Shown here piece by piece: positions 1 through 5,749 of a stretch of DNA of 9,063 nucleotides (positions are counted from its first letter, which is position 1; each line of letters opens with the position of its first letter). The stretch is from Kingella_B sp963529665 (GTDB lineage Bacteria > Pseudomonadota > Gammaproteobacteria > Burkholderiales > Neisseriaceae), in the NCBI GenBank assembly GCA_963529665.1, contig CAUSAG010000036.1, forward strand, positions 1 through 9,063, given 5' to 3'. The notes below the pieces were generated by a model that was not told the origin of the DNA, made no database searches, and saw nothing but the letters and a program-made list of their open reading frames with translations. The position numbers were made by a program, and so were the translations under genes.

Positions 1-120
1 GATAGGTGTGGTTATGATAGGTTGTGCGGGTGGGTTCTATTTTATTTTACTATAGTACACGCAGCGCGATTGCCCACATCCCAATTTCCCAACCACTCCA
101 CCCCTGTTTACAAAACACCC

Positions 121-166
121 AAAAAAAAGCAGCCTGAAACCGCAATCACAGTTTTCAGGCTGCCTT
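121..166 (-). terminator. Rho-independent terminator of the e(P4)-type phosphatase gene, built from a DUS pair
   Basis: Read on the minus strand, an inverted pair of uptake sequences (arms at 153-163 and 129-139, GCAGCCTGAAA against TTTCAGGCTGC) forms a stem of about 11 bp. It is followed at once by eight T residues (the A run at 121-128). It lies about 30 bp past the stop codon of the minus-strand gene at 195-1028. The copy at 154-165 is an exact AGGCAGCCTGAA on the minus strand. The copy at 127-138 has one mismatch (AAGCAGCCTGAA). The T run makes this the strongest terminator on that strand in the window. Confidence 0.85.
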
Positions 167-194
167 CATTCTCTAATCCAACAACACTCCCAGC

Positions 195-1028
195 TTATTT
201 CCCATCCCACGCTTTAATCGCGTTCAAGCGGATGTTCACGCGGTCTTGCGGCGTGCCTTTGAAGTAATCTTTCGCCAAGCCACCTTCCCAGTCGCCATAG
301 TTAGGATTGGGCAACACGATGAATTTTTTGCCAAATGCCTTGCTGTTGGCTTTCACGAATTCGCGGCGCTCAGCGTTGGGTTTATGGTAAGTGGCATCGC
401 CAAAATCGTTTAAGTTATCGCCGATATACAGCACAATTTCATAGCCTTGTCGTTCAATCTCGGCAAAGCGGGCAGATTTGCTTGATTTGTCTTTTTTCAA
501 CAATAACGTTTGATCGTTCACGCCGTTAAAGCCCAGTTTTTTCATATCTTCAACCGTTGCGACTTTTTCGCTGTCGTCCTTGCGGTTAGACACATAAAAC
601 ATCGTGCCGCCGTGCGTGTTCACATAATTATTAAATTCCACCGCACCAGGTATGGCTTCGGTTTGGCGCGCGTTCACCCAGCGTGTCCAATCTTTGCCGT
701 CAAATGCCTTGTTGTGCTGCACTTGCCAGCCTGCGTAGGCGCTGTTATCCACCATGGTTTCGTCCAAATCCACCACCACAGCTTTTTTCTTGCCCTTGGC
801 GGCGCTGGCGTTGTCAAAAGCCACTTTCGCCGCGTTAAACGCTTGATACGCCAAGGCTTGATATTCGCCCGATTGCTGCATCCAGTTGATGCCCATTACT
901 GCTTGCTGCTGCAATTGCGCGTTGGCTTGTTGATCGCTGGCGCTGCTGGATGGCGCTTGCTGGGCGGCGCAGCCTGCCAAGGCAATCATCAGGCTGATGG
1001 TTAGGGCTGAAAATTTTGCTGTCTTCAT
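195..1028 (-). CDS. e(P4)-family HAD acid phosphatase / 5'-nucleotidase, outer-membrane lipoprotein
   Basis: This 277-residue lipoprotein belongs to the class C acid phosphatase branch of the HAD superfamily, whose type member is Haemophilus e(P4). A signal peptide ends in a lipobox, LAGC at residues 17-20, so Cys20 should be lipidated. A Gln/Ala/Ser-rich spacer follows. Motif I is DLDET at 87-91 (nucleophile Asp87, acid/base Asp89), in the family context that continues MVDNSAYAGW. Motif II is YVSNR at 145-149, and the acidic Mg-binding motif is GDNLNDF at 203-209. All key residues are present. In Haemophilus this enzyme dephosphorylates NMN and other nucleotides at the cell surface, allowing nicotinamide riboside uptake. 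A similar nucleotide-scavenging role here is inference. The ATG at 1026-1028 is preceded by AGGAG (1036-1040). The gene appears monocistronic, with its own -10 and a DUS terminator. Strict substrate choice cannot be read from sequence. Confidence 0.9.
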   Translation of the reverse strand: MKTAKFSALTISLMIALAGCAAQQAPSSSASDQQANAQLQQQAVMGINWMQQSGEYQALAYQAFNAAKVAFDNASAAKGKKKAVVVDLDETMVDNSAYAGWQVQHNKAFDGKDWTRWVNARQTEAIPGAVEFNNYVNTHGGTMFYVSNRKDDSEKVATVEDMKKLGFNGVNDQTLLLKKDKSSKSARFAEIERQGYEIVLYIGDNLNDFGDATYHKPNAERREFVKANSKAFGKKFIVLPNPNYGDWEGGLAKDYFKGTPQDRVNIRLNAIKAWDGK

Positions 1029-1077
1029 GCTTCGTCTCCTCTGGGTTATGAAATGTTAAGTTATGAAAGACTTGGTT

Positions 1078-1105
1078 ATTATAGCGAAACGAATGGGGAA
1101 ACAAA
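1078..1105 (-). promoter_or_regulatory. Candidate sigma-70 promoter of the e(P4)-type gene
   Basis: On the minus strand there is a perfect -10 hexamer TATAAT (1078-1083), with a weak T-rich -35 candidate TTTGTT about 16 bp upstream (1100-1105). The start codon at 1028 would lie roughly 45 nt from the transcription start. The -10 is convincing and the -35 is not. Confidence 0.5.
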
Positions 1106-1144
1106 ATAGCCAAAGCATCGCCTGCGCCCGTTGTTGATTAAGAC

Positions 1145-1180
1145 AAAAAGCCGCCTGATGCGTGTTCAGACGGCTTTTCG
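1145..1180 (-). terminator. Terminator downstream of dps containing a Neisseria-type DUS core
   Basis: On the minus strand, GCCGTCTGA(A) and (A)TCAGGCGGC form a stem of about 13 bp including flanking A/T pairs, with one G-U wobble, followed by TTTTTGT. It lies about 70 bp beyond the dps stop codon. One arm contains GCCGTCTGAA exactly (minus strand, 1166-1175). That is the core uptake sequence of Neisseria proper, not the Kingella-type word used everywhere else here. Confidence 0.7.
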
Positions 1181-1182
1181 GT

Positions 1183-1219
1183 TTTCAGGCTGCCTTTGCG
1201 TTTTGGGGCAGCCTGAAAA
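1183..1219. repeat. Inverted DUS pair immediately downstream of dps
   Basis: TTTTCAGGCTGCC (1183-1195) and GGCAGCCTGAAAA (1207-1219) form a perfect 13-bp inverted repeat around an 11-nt loop. The left copy is an exact AGGCAGCCTGAA on the minus strand (1185-1196), and the right copy has one mismatch. No T run follows the stem on the minus strand, so on its own it would be a poor terminator. It probably acts together with the hairpin at 1145-1180, or serves mainly as an uptake signal. Confidence 0.8.
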
Positions 1220-1246
1220 TCGGTTTACGGTTTTTGTCAAGCCAAA

Positions 1247-1735
1247 TCAGTTTTCCAACAGCGAGCGCAGCATCCAAGCATTTTTCTCGTGTGTTTGCAT
1301 ACGGATGGTGAGCAAGTCGTTGGTGGGTTCGTCTTTGGCTTCGTCCACAGCGGGGAACAGCGCGCGGCAAGTGCGCACCACAGCTTCTTGCCCTTCCACT
1401 AATTCGCGAATCATAGTTTGCGCATCGTTGTGGCTGTCGCCCTCGGGAATGGAGGCGAGTTTGGCAAATTCGCTGTATGAACCAGGGGCAAGCTCGCCCA
1501 AGGCGCGGATGCGCTCGGCAACTTCGTCCACCGCCAATGCCAGCTCTTTGTACTGGGTTTCAAACATGATGTGCAGGCTGTGGAATGTCGAGCCGCTCAC
1601 GTTCCAATGGTAATTTTGGGTTTTCAGGTAAAGGCTGTAGGTATCCGCCAGCACTTTGGCTAAGCCTTGGGCGATGGTTTGGCGTTGTTGTTTGGTCATG
1701 CCGATGTTGATGCTCATGGTGTTTCCTTTGCTCAT
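1247..1735 (-). CDS. dps: Dps-family DNA-protection mini-ferritin
   Basis: Dps proteins form 12-subunit shells that oxidise Fe(II) with hydrogen peroxide and store the iron, protecting DNA from Fenton damage. Numbered from the inner start at 1717 (156 residues), the ferroxidase ligands are His37 (in YHWNV), His49, Glu53, Asp64 and Glu68 (in AER). Their spacing matches the H/H/D/D/E pattern of E. coli Dps exactly, with Glu in place of the third ligand, Asp67. The family is normally about 150-170 residues. Start choice is ambiguous: an 18-bp tandem duplication gives two identical ribosome sites (AAAGGAAACACC-ATG), opening at 1735 (162 residues, beginning MSKGNT) and at 1717 (beginning MSINIG). 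A third in-frame ATG at 1768 lacks a Shine-Dalgarno and lies only a few bases from the predicted transcription start, so I reject it. Its promoter and terminators suggest a single-gene unit. Confidence 0.92.
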   Translation of the reverse strand: MSKGNTMSINIGMTKQQRQTIAQGLAKVLADTYSLYLKTQNYHWNVSGSTFHSLHIMFETQYKELALAVDEVAERIRALGELAPGSYSEFAKLASIPEGDSHNDAQTMIRELVEGQEAVVRTCRALFPAVDEAKDEPTNDLLTIRMQTHEKNAWMLRSLLEN

Positions 1736-1747
1736 GGTGTTTCCTTT
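1712..1747 (-). repeat. 18-bp tandem duplication of the dps ribosome site and start codon
   Basis: The 18-bp unit (plus strand GCTCATGGTGTTTCCTTT) occurs at 1712-1729 and again, identically, at 1730-1747. Read on the coding strand, each copy holds AAAGG, a short spacer, ATG and a Ser codon, so the whole translation initiation region is doubled. Because 18 is a multiple of three, the second ATG is in frame and adds only six residues (MSKGNT) to the protein. Confidence 0.95.
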
Positions 1748-1780
1748 CAAATTAAGAACGCTGGACATCCAGCGGTTTTT

Positions 1781-1810
1781 ATAATAGCACTAACTCAATA
1801 GTGTTTTCAA
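1781..1810 (-). promoter_or_regulatory. Candidate sigma-70 promoter of dps
   Basis: On the minus strand, TTGAAA (1805-1810) and TATTAT (1781-1786) are separated by 18 bp. The -10 is extended by a TGC just before it. The predicted start near 1774-1775 leaves a leader of about 39 nt to the ATG at 1735. The spacer holds a short inverted repeat, CACTA (1788-1792) and TAGTG (1799-1803), which could be an operator half-site pair but matches no regulator I can name with confidence. Confidence 0.6.
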
Positions 1811-1828
1811 AATTAATTTGATTTTTTA

Positions 1829-1869
1829 TTTTGCTGCATTTTGGTTTTGCTGCATTTTGGTTTTGCTGC
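1829..1869. repeat. 16-bp tandem repeat, about 2.6 copies, upstream of the dps promoter
   Basis: TTTTGCTGCATTTTGG occurs perfectly at 1829-1844 and 1845-1860, with a partial third copy (TTTTGCTGC) at 1861-1869. The block lies between the ileS terminator and the dps -35, starting about 19 bp upstream of that hexamer. It has no plausible coding role. Confidence 0.95.
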
Positions 1870-1910
1870 GTGAGCCGTCTATGCGGTTTGCACAATCTGC
1901 TGTTTTCCCA

Positions 1911-1950
1911 AAATTTGAGGCAGCCTGAAAACCGAATTTCAGGCTGCCTC
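1911..1950 (-). terminator. ileS terminator made of an exact inverted DUS pair
   Basis: GAGGCAGCCTGAAA (1917-1930) and TTTCAGGCTGCCTC (1937-1950) form a perfect 14-bp stem with a 6-nt loop. On the minus strand the stem is followed by AAATTTTG. It begins 12 bp past the ileS stop codon. Both arms hold exact uptake sequences: 1918-1929 on the plus strand and 1938-1949 on the minus strand. Confidence 0.8.
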
Positions 1951-1961
1951 AATCTCACACA

Positions 1962-4745
1962 TCAAACATGCGCGCGGCTTTCTCCTTTGCCGTCCACATT
2001 CTCGGCACAACGGGCGCACACGGTTTCATGCCCGGCCACCGTGCCCACAGTTGCCACATAATGCCAGCAGCGTTCGCATTTGGGCGCGGCGGATGCGGCT
2101 ACTTGGGCGGCAAGTGCATCGCCTTGTTGCAGGCTGATTTTGGAAACCAGCATGGCGAATCTCAACTCGTCACCCAGCGTTTTCAGGCTGCCTAACACGG
2201 CTTCGGGCGCGGTTAAAACCACTTCGGTTTGCAGCGATGAACCGACGGCTTTATTGGCGCGCAAAGGCTCAATCGCCGCGTTCACCACAGCGCGGGCTTC
2301 GCGGATATGCTTCCATTTTTCCACCAACGCGGCTTCGCTGGCGGGGTTCATCGGCGGGAAGTCGTGCCAAGTGTGATACAGCACGCTGTCTTCCTCGCCG
2401 CCGCCGATGATGTCCCACGCCTCTTCGGCGGTGAAGCACAAAATAGGCGACATCAGCAACACCAAGCTGCGCGTGATGTGATACAGCGCGGTTTGCGCCG
2501 AGCGGCGGGCGTGGCTGTTGGCTTGCGTGGTGTATAAGCGGTCTTTCAGAATATCCAAATAGAACGCGCCCAAATCTTCCGAGCAAAATTGCACCATATC
2601 CTGCACGGCAAAGTGGAAGGCATATTGGGGATAATATTCGCCCGCCACGCGCTCTTGCAGCAAGCGCGCCAGCACCAGCGCATAGCGGTCAATTTCCACC
2701 ATATCTACTTGCGGCACGGCATCTTCAATCGGGTTGAAATCGCTTAAATTGGCAAACAAGAACGCCAGCGTGTTGCGGATGCGGCGATAGCTTTCGGTAA
2801 CGCGCTTCAAAATTTCTTTGGAAATCGCCAAATCGCCCGAATAATCGGTTGCCGCCGTCCACAAGCGCAAAATATCCGCGCCAAATTCGTTATACACTTC
2901 TTGCGGCGCAACCACGTTGCCAATGGATTTGGACATCTTGCGCCCGTTTTGATCCACCACAAAACCATGCGTTAAAAGCTGTTTATACGGCGCGCGCCCG
3001 AATGCGGCGCAGCCTGTGAGCATGGAAGATTGGAACCAGCCACGGTGTTGGTCGCTGCCTTCCAAATACAAATCGGCAGGCCAAGACAATTCTTCGCGTT
3101 GTTTGAGCACGGAATAATGCGTGCTGCCTGAATCAAACCAAACGTCCATGGTGTCGGGCAGTTTGTCGTATTGGGCGCAATCTTCGGGCGACAAAATATC
3201 GGCTTTGTCCAATTCAAACCATGCGTTGATGCCTTTTTCTTCAATCATTTTGGCAACTTTTTCCAGCAATTCGGCAGAATTAGGATGCAGTTGCCCTGTT
3301 TCTTTGTGGGCAAAAAACGCCATCGGCGTGCCCCAGAAGCGTTGGCGCGATACTACCCAATCGGGGCGTTGTTCAATCATCGCTTGCAGGCGGGCGCGTC
3401 CCCATGCGGGGAAGAATTCAGTGTTGTCCACCGCTTTGAGCGCGGCGTTGCGCAGGGTGTTGCCTTCGGTGCCTGCTTTGTCCATGCCGATAAACCATTG
3501 CGGCGTGGCGCGGTAAATCAGCGGGGTTTTGTGCCGCCAGCAATGGGCGTAGCTGTGTTCAATTTTGTTGCTGGCGAGCAAACGGCCTTTTTCTTCCAGC
3601 CATTCCAAAATCAGCGGATTGGCTTCCCAAACGGTTTTGCCTGCCACGCGATCTACGCTGCTGACAAACCGCCCTGCGCCGTCAATGGGGTTGATGAGCT
3701 GGATGTCGTATTGCTTGCAGACAAAATAGTCTTCCAAACCGTGCGCGGGCGCGGTGTGCACCAAGCCTGTACCTGCATCGGTGGTAACGTGGCTGCCGTT
3801 TAAAATGGGGATGTCGCGCTCCAAAAACGGGTGCCGGCAAAGCAGGTTTTCCAAAGCTGCGCCTGTGGTTTCCGCCAGCACGGGGCAGCCTGAAAAACCG
3901 TAGCGCGCCAATGCGTCTTCCGCCAAATCTTTTGCCAGCACCAATTTGCCTTTGGGCGTGTCAATCAGCTGATAAACGATGTCTGCACCTGCAGAAATGG
4001 CTTGGCTGGCGGGCAGTGTCCACGGCGTGGTCGTCCAAATTACGGCAAAGGCTTCGCCTACGATTTCAGGCTGCCTAAACGCTTGGGCAAGCGCGGCGGT
4101 GTCTTGAAAGGGATATACCACGTCAATAGCGGGCGAGACTTTGTCTTTGTATTCCACTTCGGCTTCGGCAAGCGATGAGCCGCAATCCAAGCAAAACTGC
4201 ACGGGCTTTTCGCCACGGAACAAATAACCAGCGGAATAAATCTCGCCAATCATGCGCACGGTATCGGCTTCGGTTTTGTAGTCCATGGTGAGATAAGGCT
4301 TGCCCCAATCGCCCAACACACCCAAGCGGATAAAGTCTTTTTTCTGGCGGGCGATTTGCTCGGCGGCATATTCGCGGCACAGCTCGCGAAAGCGGCTTGG
4401 CGGCATATCTTTGCCGTGCAGTTTTTCCACCATCACTTCAATCGGTAAACCGTGGCAATCCCAGCCAGGCACATAAGGCGCGTCAAATCCTGCCAATGTT
4501 TTGCTGCGGATAATGATGTCTTTCAAAATTTTGTTTACCGCGTGCCCTATATGAATATCGCCGTTCGCATAGGGCGGGCCGTCATGCAAAATAAATTGCG
4601 GGCGACCTTTTGCCACTTGGCGCAATTTTTGGTAACGCTTTTCGTCTTGCCATTGTTTCACCCAAGCGGGTTCGCGTTTGGCGAGATTGCCGCGCATGGG
4701 AAAGGGGGATTCGTGAAGATTGACGGTTTTGGAGTAGTCGGTCAT
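1962..4745 (-). CDS. ileS: Isoleucyl-tRNA synthetase
   Basis: IleS is the cytoplasmic class I aminoacyl-tRNA synthetase that charges tRNA-Ile and edits misactivated valine. The 927-residue length is normal for bacterial IleS (E. coli about 938). The ATP-binding HIGH motif is at 65-68 after GPPYANGDI. KMSKS is at 603-607 in GRKMSKSIGN. The inserted CP1 editing domain lies between them, with TTTPWTLP visible early in it. The C-terminal zinc site has Cys890, Cys893, Cys910 and Cys913, so this is the zinc-bearing bacterial type rather than the mupirocin-resistant eukaryote-like type. The ATG at 4743-4745 gives the expected N-terminus, but its Shine-Dalgarno is weak (only AGAG about 11 nt upstream). 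Two exact DUS copies lie inside the gene, at 2182-2193 (read as GSLK) and 4065-4076 (read as RQPE). The gene is not followed by lspA, its common neighbour. It stands alone with its own promoter and terminator. Confidence 0.98.
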   Translation of the reverse strand: MTDYSKTVNLHESPFPMRGNLAKREPAWVKQWQDEKRYQKLRQVAKGRPQFILHDGPPYANGDIHIGHAVNKILKDIIIRSKTLAGFDAPYVPGWDCHGLPIEVMVEKLHGKDMPPSRFRELCREYAAEQIARQKKDFIRLGVLGDWGKPYLTMDYKTEADTVRMIGEIYSAGYLFRGEKPVQFCLDCGSSLAEAEVEYKDKVSPAIDVVYPFQDTAALAQAFRQPEIVGEAFAVIWTTTPWTLPASQAISAGADIVYQLIDTPKGKLVLAKDLAEDALARYGFSGCPVLAETTGAALENLLCRHPFLERDIPILNGSHVTTDAGTGLVHTAPAHGLEDYFVCKQYDIQLINPIDGAGRFVSSVDRVAGKTVWEANPLILEWLEEKGRLLASNKIEHSYAHCWRHKTPLIYRATPQWFIGMDKAGTEGNTLRNAALKAVDNTEFFPAWGRARLQAMIEQRPDWVVSRQRFWGTPMAFFAHKETGQLHPNSAELLEKVAKMIEEKGINAWFELDKADILSPEDCAQYDKLPDTMDVWFDSGSTHYSVLKQREELSWPADLYLEGSDQHRGWFQSSMLTGCAAFGRAPYKQLLTHGFVVDQNGRKMSKSIGNVVAPQEVYNEFGADILRLWTAATDYSGDLAISKEILKRVTESYRRIRNTLAFLFANLSDFNPIEDAVPQVDMVEIDRYALVLARLLQERVAGEYYPQYAFHFAVQDMVQFCSEDLGAFYLDILKDRLYTTQANSHARRSAQTALYHITRSLVLLMSPILCFTAEEAWDIIGGGEEDSVLYHTWHDFPPMNPASEAALVEKWKHIREARAVVNAAIEPLRANKAVGSSLQTEVVLTAPEAVLGSLKTLGDELRFAMLVSKISLQQGDALAAQVAASAAPKCERCWHYVATVGTVAGHETVCARCAENVDGKGESRAHV
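2182..2193 (-). repeat. Intragenic DUS in ileS, read as GSLK
   Basis: Exact AGGCAGCCTGAA on the coding strand. It encodes Gly-Ser-Leu-Lys near the C-terminal part of IleS, just ahead of the zinc domain. Its upstream flank is TGTT, as in the copies at 5645-5656 and 8540-8551. Confidence 0.9.
4065..4076 (-). repeat. Intragenic DUS in ileS, read as RQPE
   Basis: Exact AGGCAGCCTGAA on the coding strand, encoding Arg-Gln-Pro-Glu between the N-terminal catalytic segment and the editing region. A one-mismatch copy in the antisense direction lies at 3883-3894. Confidence 0.9.
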
Positions 4746-4777
4746 GGTGTTTTGCTCTGCAATGATGAAAATAAACG

Positions 4778-4794
4778 TTTCAGGCAGCCTGAAA
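4778..4794. repeat. Palindromic DUS in the ileS 5' leader
   Basis: TTTCAGGC-A-GCCTGAAA is a perfect odd-length palindrome. The plus strand reads AGGCAGCCTGAA (4782-4793). The minus strand reads AGGCTGCCTGAA (4779-4790), the dialect reported for Simonsiella. It lies between the predicted ileS transcription start and its start codon, so it would form a small hairpin in the ileS leader RNA. Confidence 0.85.
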
Positions 4795-4819
4795 ACGGCT
4801 TTTGGCGTAAAAACTGGCT

Positions 4820-4848
4820 ATTCTACAAGCCTTTAACCTTTGTGAAAA
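4820..4848 (-). promoter_or_regulatory. Candidate sigma-70 promoter of ileS
   Basis: On the minus strand, TTTTCA (4843-4848) and TAGAAT (4820-4825) are separated by exactly 17 bp. Each matches consensus at four or five of six positions. The implied leader to the ileS ATG is about 68 nt. I see no obvious T-box antiterminator or specifier hairpin in so short a leader. Confidence 0.6.
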
Positions 4849-4903
4849 GTAAGCGGATTTTTGCTGGCAATGATTAAATTCGTGTAAACGCAAGTTAATC
4901 CTC

Positions 4904-4933
4904 ATTACAGTGCGCTACAAATGAAGGTATGAT
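4904..4933 (+). promoter_or_regulatory. Candidate promoter of the MliC-type lipoprotein gene
   Basis: A good -10, TATGAT (4928-4933), lies 46 bp before the start codon. The best -35 candidate, ATTACA (4904-4909) at 18 bp, is poor, so this promoter may be weak or need an activator. Confidence 0.4.
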
Positions 4934-4941
4934 GTGCGCCG

Positions 4942-4955
4942 TTGCCATTTGGCAA
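4942..4955. promoter_or_regulatory. Operator-like inverted repeat in the mliC leader
   Basis: TTGCCA-TT-TGGCAA is a perfect 6+2+6 inverted repeat just downstream of the predicted -10 and 12 bp before the Shine-Dalgarno. Its position would suit a repressor site covering the transcription start. I cannot assign it to a regulator. Confidence 0.4.
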
Positions 4956-4978
4956 TATTTTTCCAATGGAGATTTACC

Positions 4979-5395
4979 ATGAATATCAAACTTGTTTCCT
5001 TAATTGCTGTTTCTGCTGTGGCTCTGGCGGCTTGCGCGGGCAGCGAAAGCCCTGCGGCAAACAACGGCCCACGCGATAGTGCCATGGACAATATGCCTAT
5101 GCAGCAACAACAAGCAATGAGCCCCAAAGTGGGTGGCACCAAACGCTTTGCATGCGACAACGGCATGACCGCCACCGTGAAATATGGCAGCGGCGCAATC
5201 AATCTTGCCGTGGACACTATGGGCAAATCGGCTGTGTTGAACCAAGCGGTGTCGGCATCGGGCGTACGTTATGCGTCTAACAGCGCGTTCTATGGCAACC
5301 CCGCCGAATGGCATGAAAAAGCTGGACGCGAAGCCTATTTTGAATTCAGCGGCTCCGATGGCAGCAAAGTTAGCACTACTTGCGTGGCAAAATAA
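4979..5395 (+). CDS. MliC-family lysozyme-inhibitor lipoprotein
   Basis: The 138-residue product has a short signal peptide and lipobox LAAC at 16-19, so Cys19 should be lipidated. Next come a low-complexity tether rich in Ala, Asn, Met and Gln (residues 20-50, with four Gln at 42-45) and a C-terminal domain from about residue 55. That domain begins FACDNG (57-62), carries SASGVRYAS (92-100), then EWHEKAGREAYFEF (110-123), and ends at Cys135, which probably pairs with Cys59. The SGxRY segment and the KxGxEA segment are hallmarks of MliC, the inhibitor of c-type lysozyme, where these loops enter the lysozyme active site. I therefore infer protection of peptidoglycan from host lysozyme at the envelope. 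GGAG at 4968-4971 fixes the ATG at 4979. Upstream in-frame ATGs lack such a site. A terminator follows closely, so the gene is single. Neisserial ACP is a fold relative, but these motifs point to MliC itself. Confidence 0.85.
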   Translation: MNIKLVSLIAVSAVALAACAGSESPAANNGPRDSAMDNMPMQQQQAMSPKVGGTKRFACDNGMTATVKYGSGAINLAVDTMGKSAVLNQAVSASGVRYASNSAFYGNPAEWHEKAGREAYFEFSGSDGSKVSTTCVAK

Positions 5396-5430
5396 TTTGC
5401 TTTGCTAGCATCGCGCAATTCAACACGATG

Positions 5431-5466
5431 AAACCGATTTCGCATCCTTGCTGAAATCGGTTTTTT
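5431..5466 (+). terminator. Rho-independent terminator of the MliC-type gene
   Basis: AAACCGATTTC (5431-5441) and GAAATCGGTTT (5453-5463) form a perfect 11-bp stem with an 11-nt loop, running into six T residues (5461-5466). It begins 35 bp past the stop codon. Unlike most terminators in this window it is not made from uptake sequences. Confidence 0.9.
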
Positions 5467-5484
5467 GTTTACACCTTATATTTA

Positions 5485-5554
5485 CGCAAAGGCAGCCTGA
5501 AAGCGAGTTTACGCGCTTCTGCGAAGCTAAAACCGTTTTCAGGCTGCCTTTGCG
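5485..5554. repeat. Long inverted repeat built on an extended DUS pair, with a nested hairpin
   Basis: CGCAAAGGCAGCCTGAAA (5485-5502) and its exact reverse complement (5537-5554) form an 18-bp perfect stem, the longest in the window. They enclose 34 nt in which GCTTC-TGC-GAAGC (5515-5527) forms a second hairpin. Exact uptake words are at 5490-5501 (plus) and 5538-5549 (minus). It lies after the mliC terminator and before the thiB promoter region, and has no T run on the plus strand. It is therefore probably not needed to end either gene. Confidence 0.9.
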
Positions 5555-5585
5555 CGTTATGCCATTATGCAAGCGCTTTTGTTGG

Positions 5586-5594
5586 TGCTACAAT
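5586..5594 (+). promoter_or_regulatory. Candidate extended -10 promoter for the thiB transcript
   Basis: TGC-TACAAT is an extended -10 (5586-5594) without a good -35. It would start transcription about 70 nt before the riboswitch, leaving a leader of about 230 nt. An 8-bp inverted repeat, GTTTGCAT (5612-5619) and ATGCAAAC (5632-5639), and a DUS (5645-5656, minus) lie in that leader. Confidence 0.4.
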
Positions 5595-5644
5595 GCCACC
5601 GTTTTATCGTTGTTTGCATTGGGAACTGCTGATGCAAACCAATT

Positions 5645-5656
5645 TTCAGGCTGCCT
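5645..5656 (-). repeat. Intergenic DUS upstream of the thiB riboswitch
   Basis: Exact AGGCAGCCTGAA on the minus strand, not paired with an inverted partner. Its flank makes a 19-base identity (GCTGTT, then the word, then A) with the copy inside polA at 8540-8551. Confidence 0.9.
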
Positions 5657-5670
5657 AACAGCCTAAACAC

Positions 5671-5749
5671 ATTAGTCGGGGTGCTGCGGAAAGCGGCTGA
5701 GAAAACACCCGTGAACCTGACACAGGTAATACTGGCGTAGGAAACTAAT
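5671..5749 (+). ncRNA. TPP riboswitch (THI element) controlling thiB
   Basis: The aptamer closes with P1 ATTAGT (5671-5676) and ACTAAT (5744-5749). P2 is GGGTG (5679-5683) with CACCC (5706-5710). The conserved CTGAGA lies at 5697-5702. GTGAACCTGA begins the second arm at 5711, and the strongly conserved TACTGGCGTAGG follows at about 5730-5741. P3 (5684-5696) and P5 are short. The element binds thiamine pyrophosphate and normally switches thiamine synthesis or transport genes off. The next gene is the thiamine-binding protein thiB, as expected. The downstream terminator at 5782-5817 suggests control by transcription attenuation. Confidence 0.95.

Noticed and set aside
22..267. 81-residue open frame at the left edge
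   Set aside because: It runs through the terminator of the phosphatase gene and into its 3' end, and has no Shine-Dalgarno or known motif. The first 120 bases hold only a weak direct repeat (GATAGG at 1-6 and 16-21) and a short palindrome (48-57) to which I assign no role.
510..1004. 164-residue open frame antisense to the e(P4)-type gene
   Set aside because: It lies wholly opposite a well-supported gene, has no ribosome site and no recognisable motif.
1736..1768. N-terminal extension of dps from the ATG at 1766-1768
   Set aside because: It has no ribosome site, and the predicted promoter -10 lies only about 13 bp upstream, leaving almost no leader. The starts at 1735 and 1717 both have good sites.
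1781..1810. OxyR or Fur binding site in the dps promoter
   Set aside because: CTAT-like words are present, but their spacing does not fit the OxyR pattern and no Fur-type 19-mer is visible.
3171..3803. 210-residue open frame antisense to ileS
   Set aside because: It is a shadow of the IleS reading frame, which carries full family motifs. Its composition reflects the complementary codons.
5448..5666. 72-residue open frame between the MliC-type gene and thiB
   Set aside because: It overlaps the mliC terminator, the long DUS inverted repeat and a DUS, and its product is mostly translated repeat sequence.
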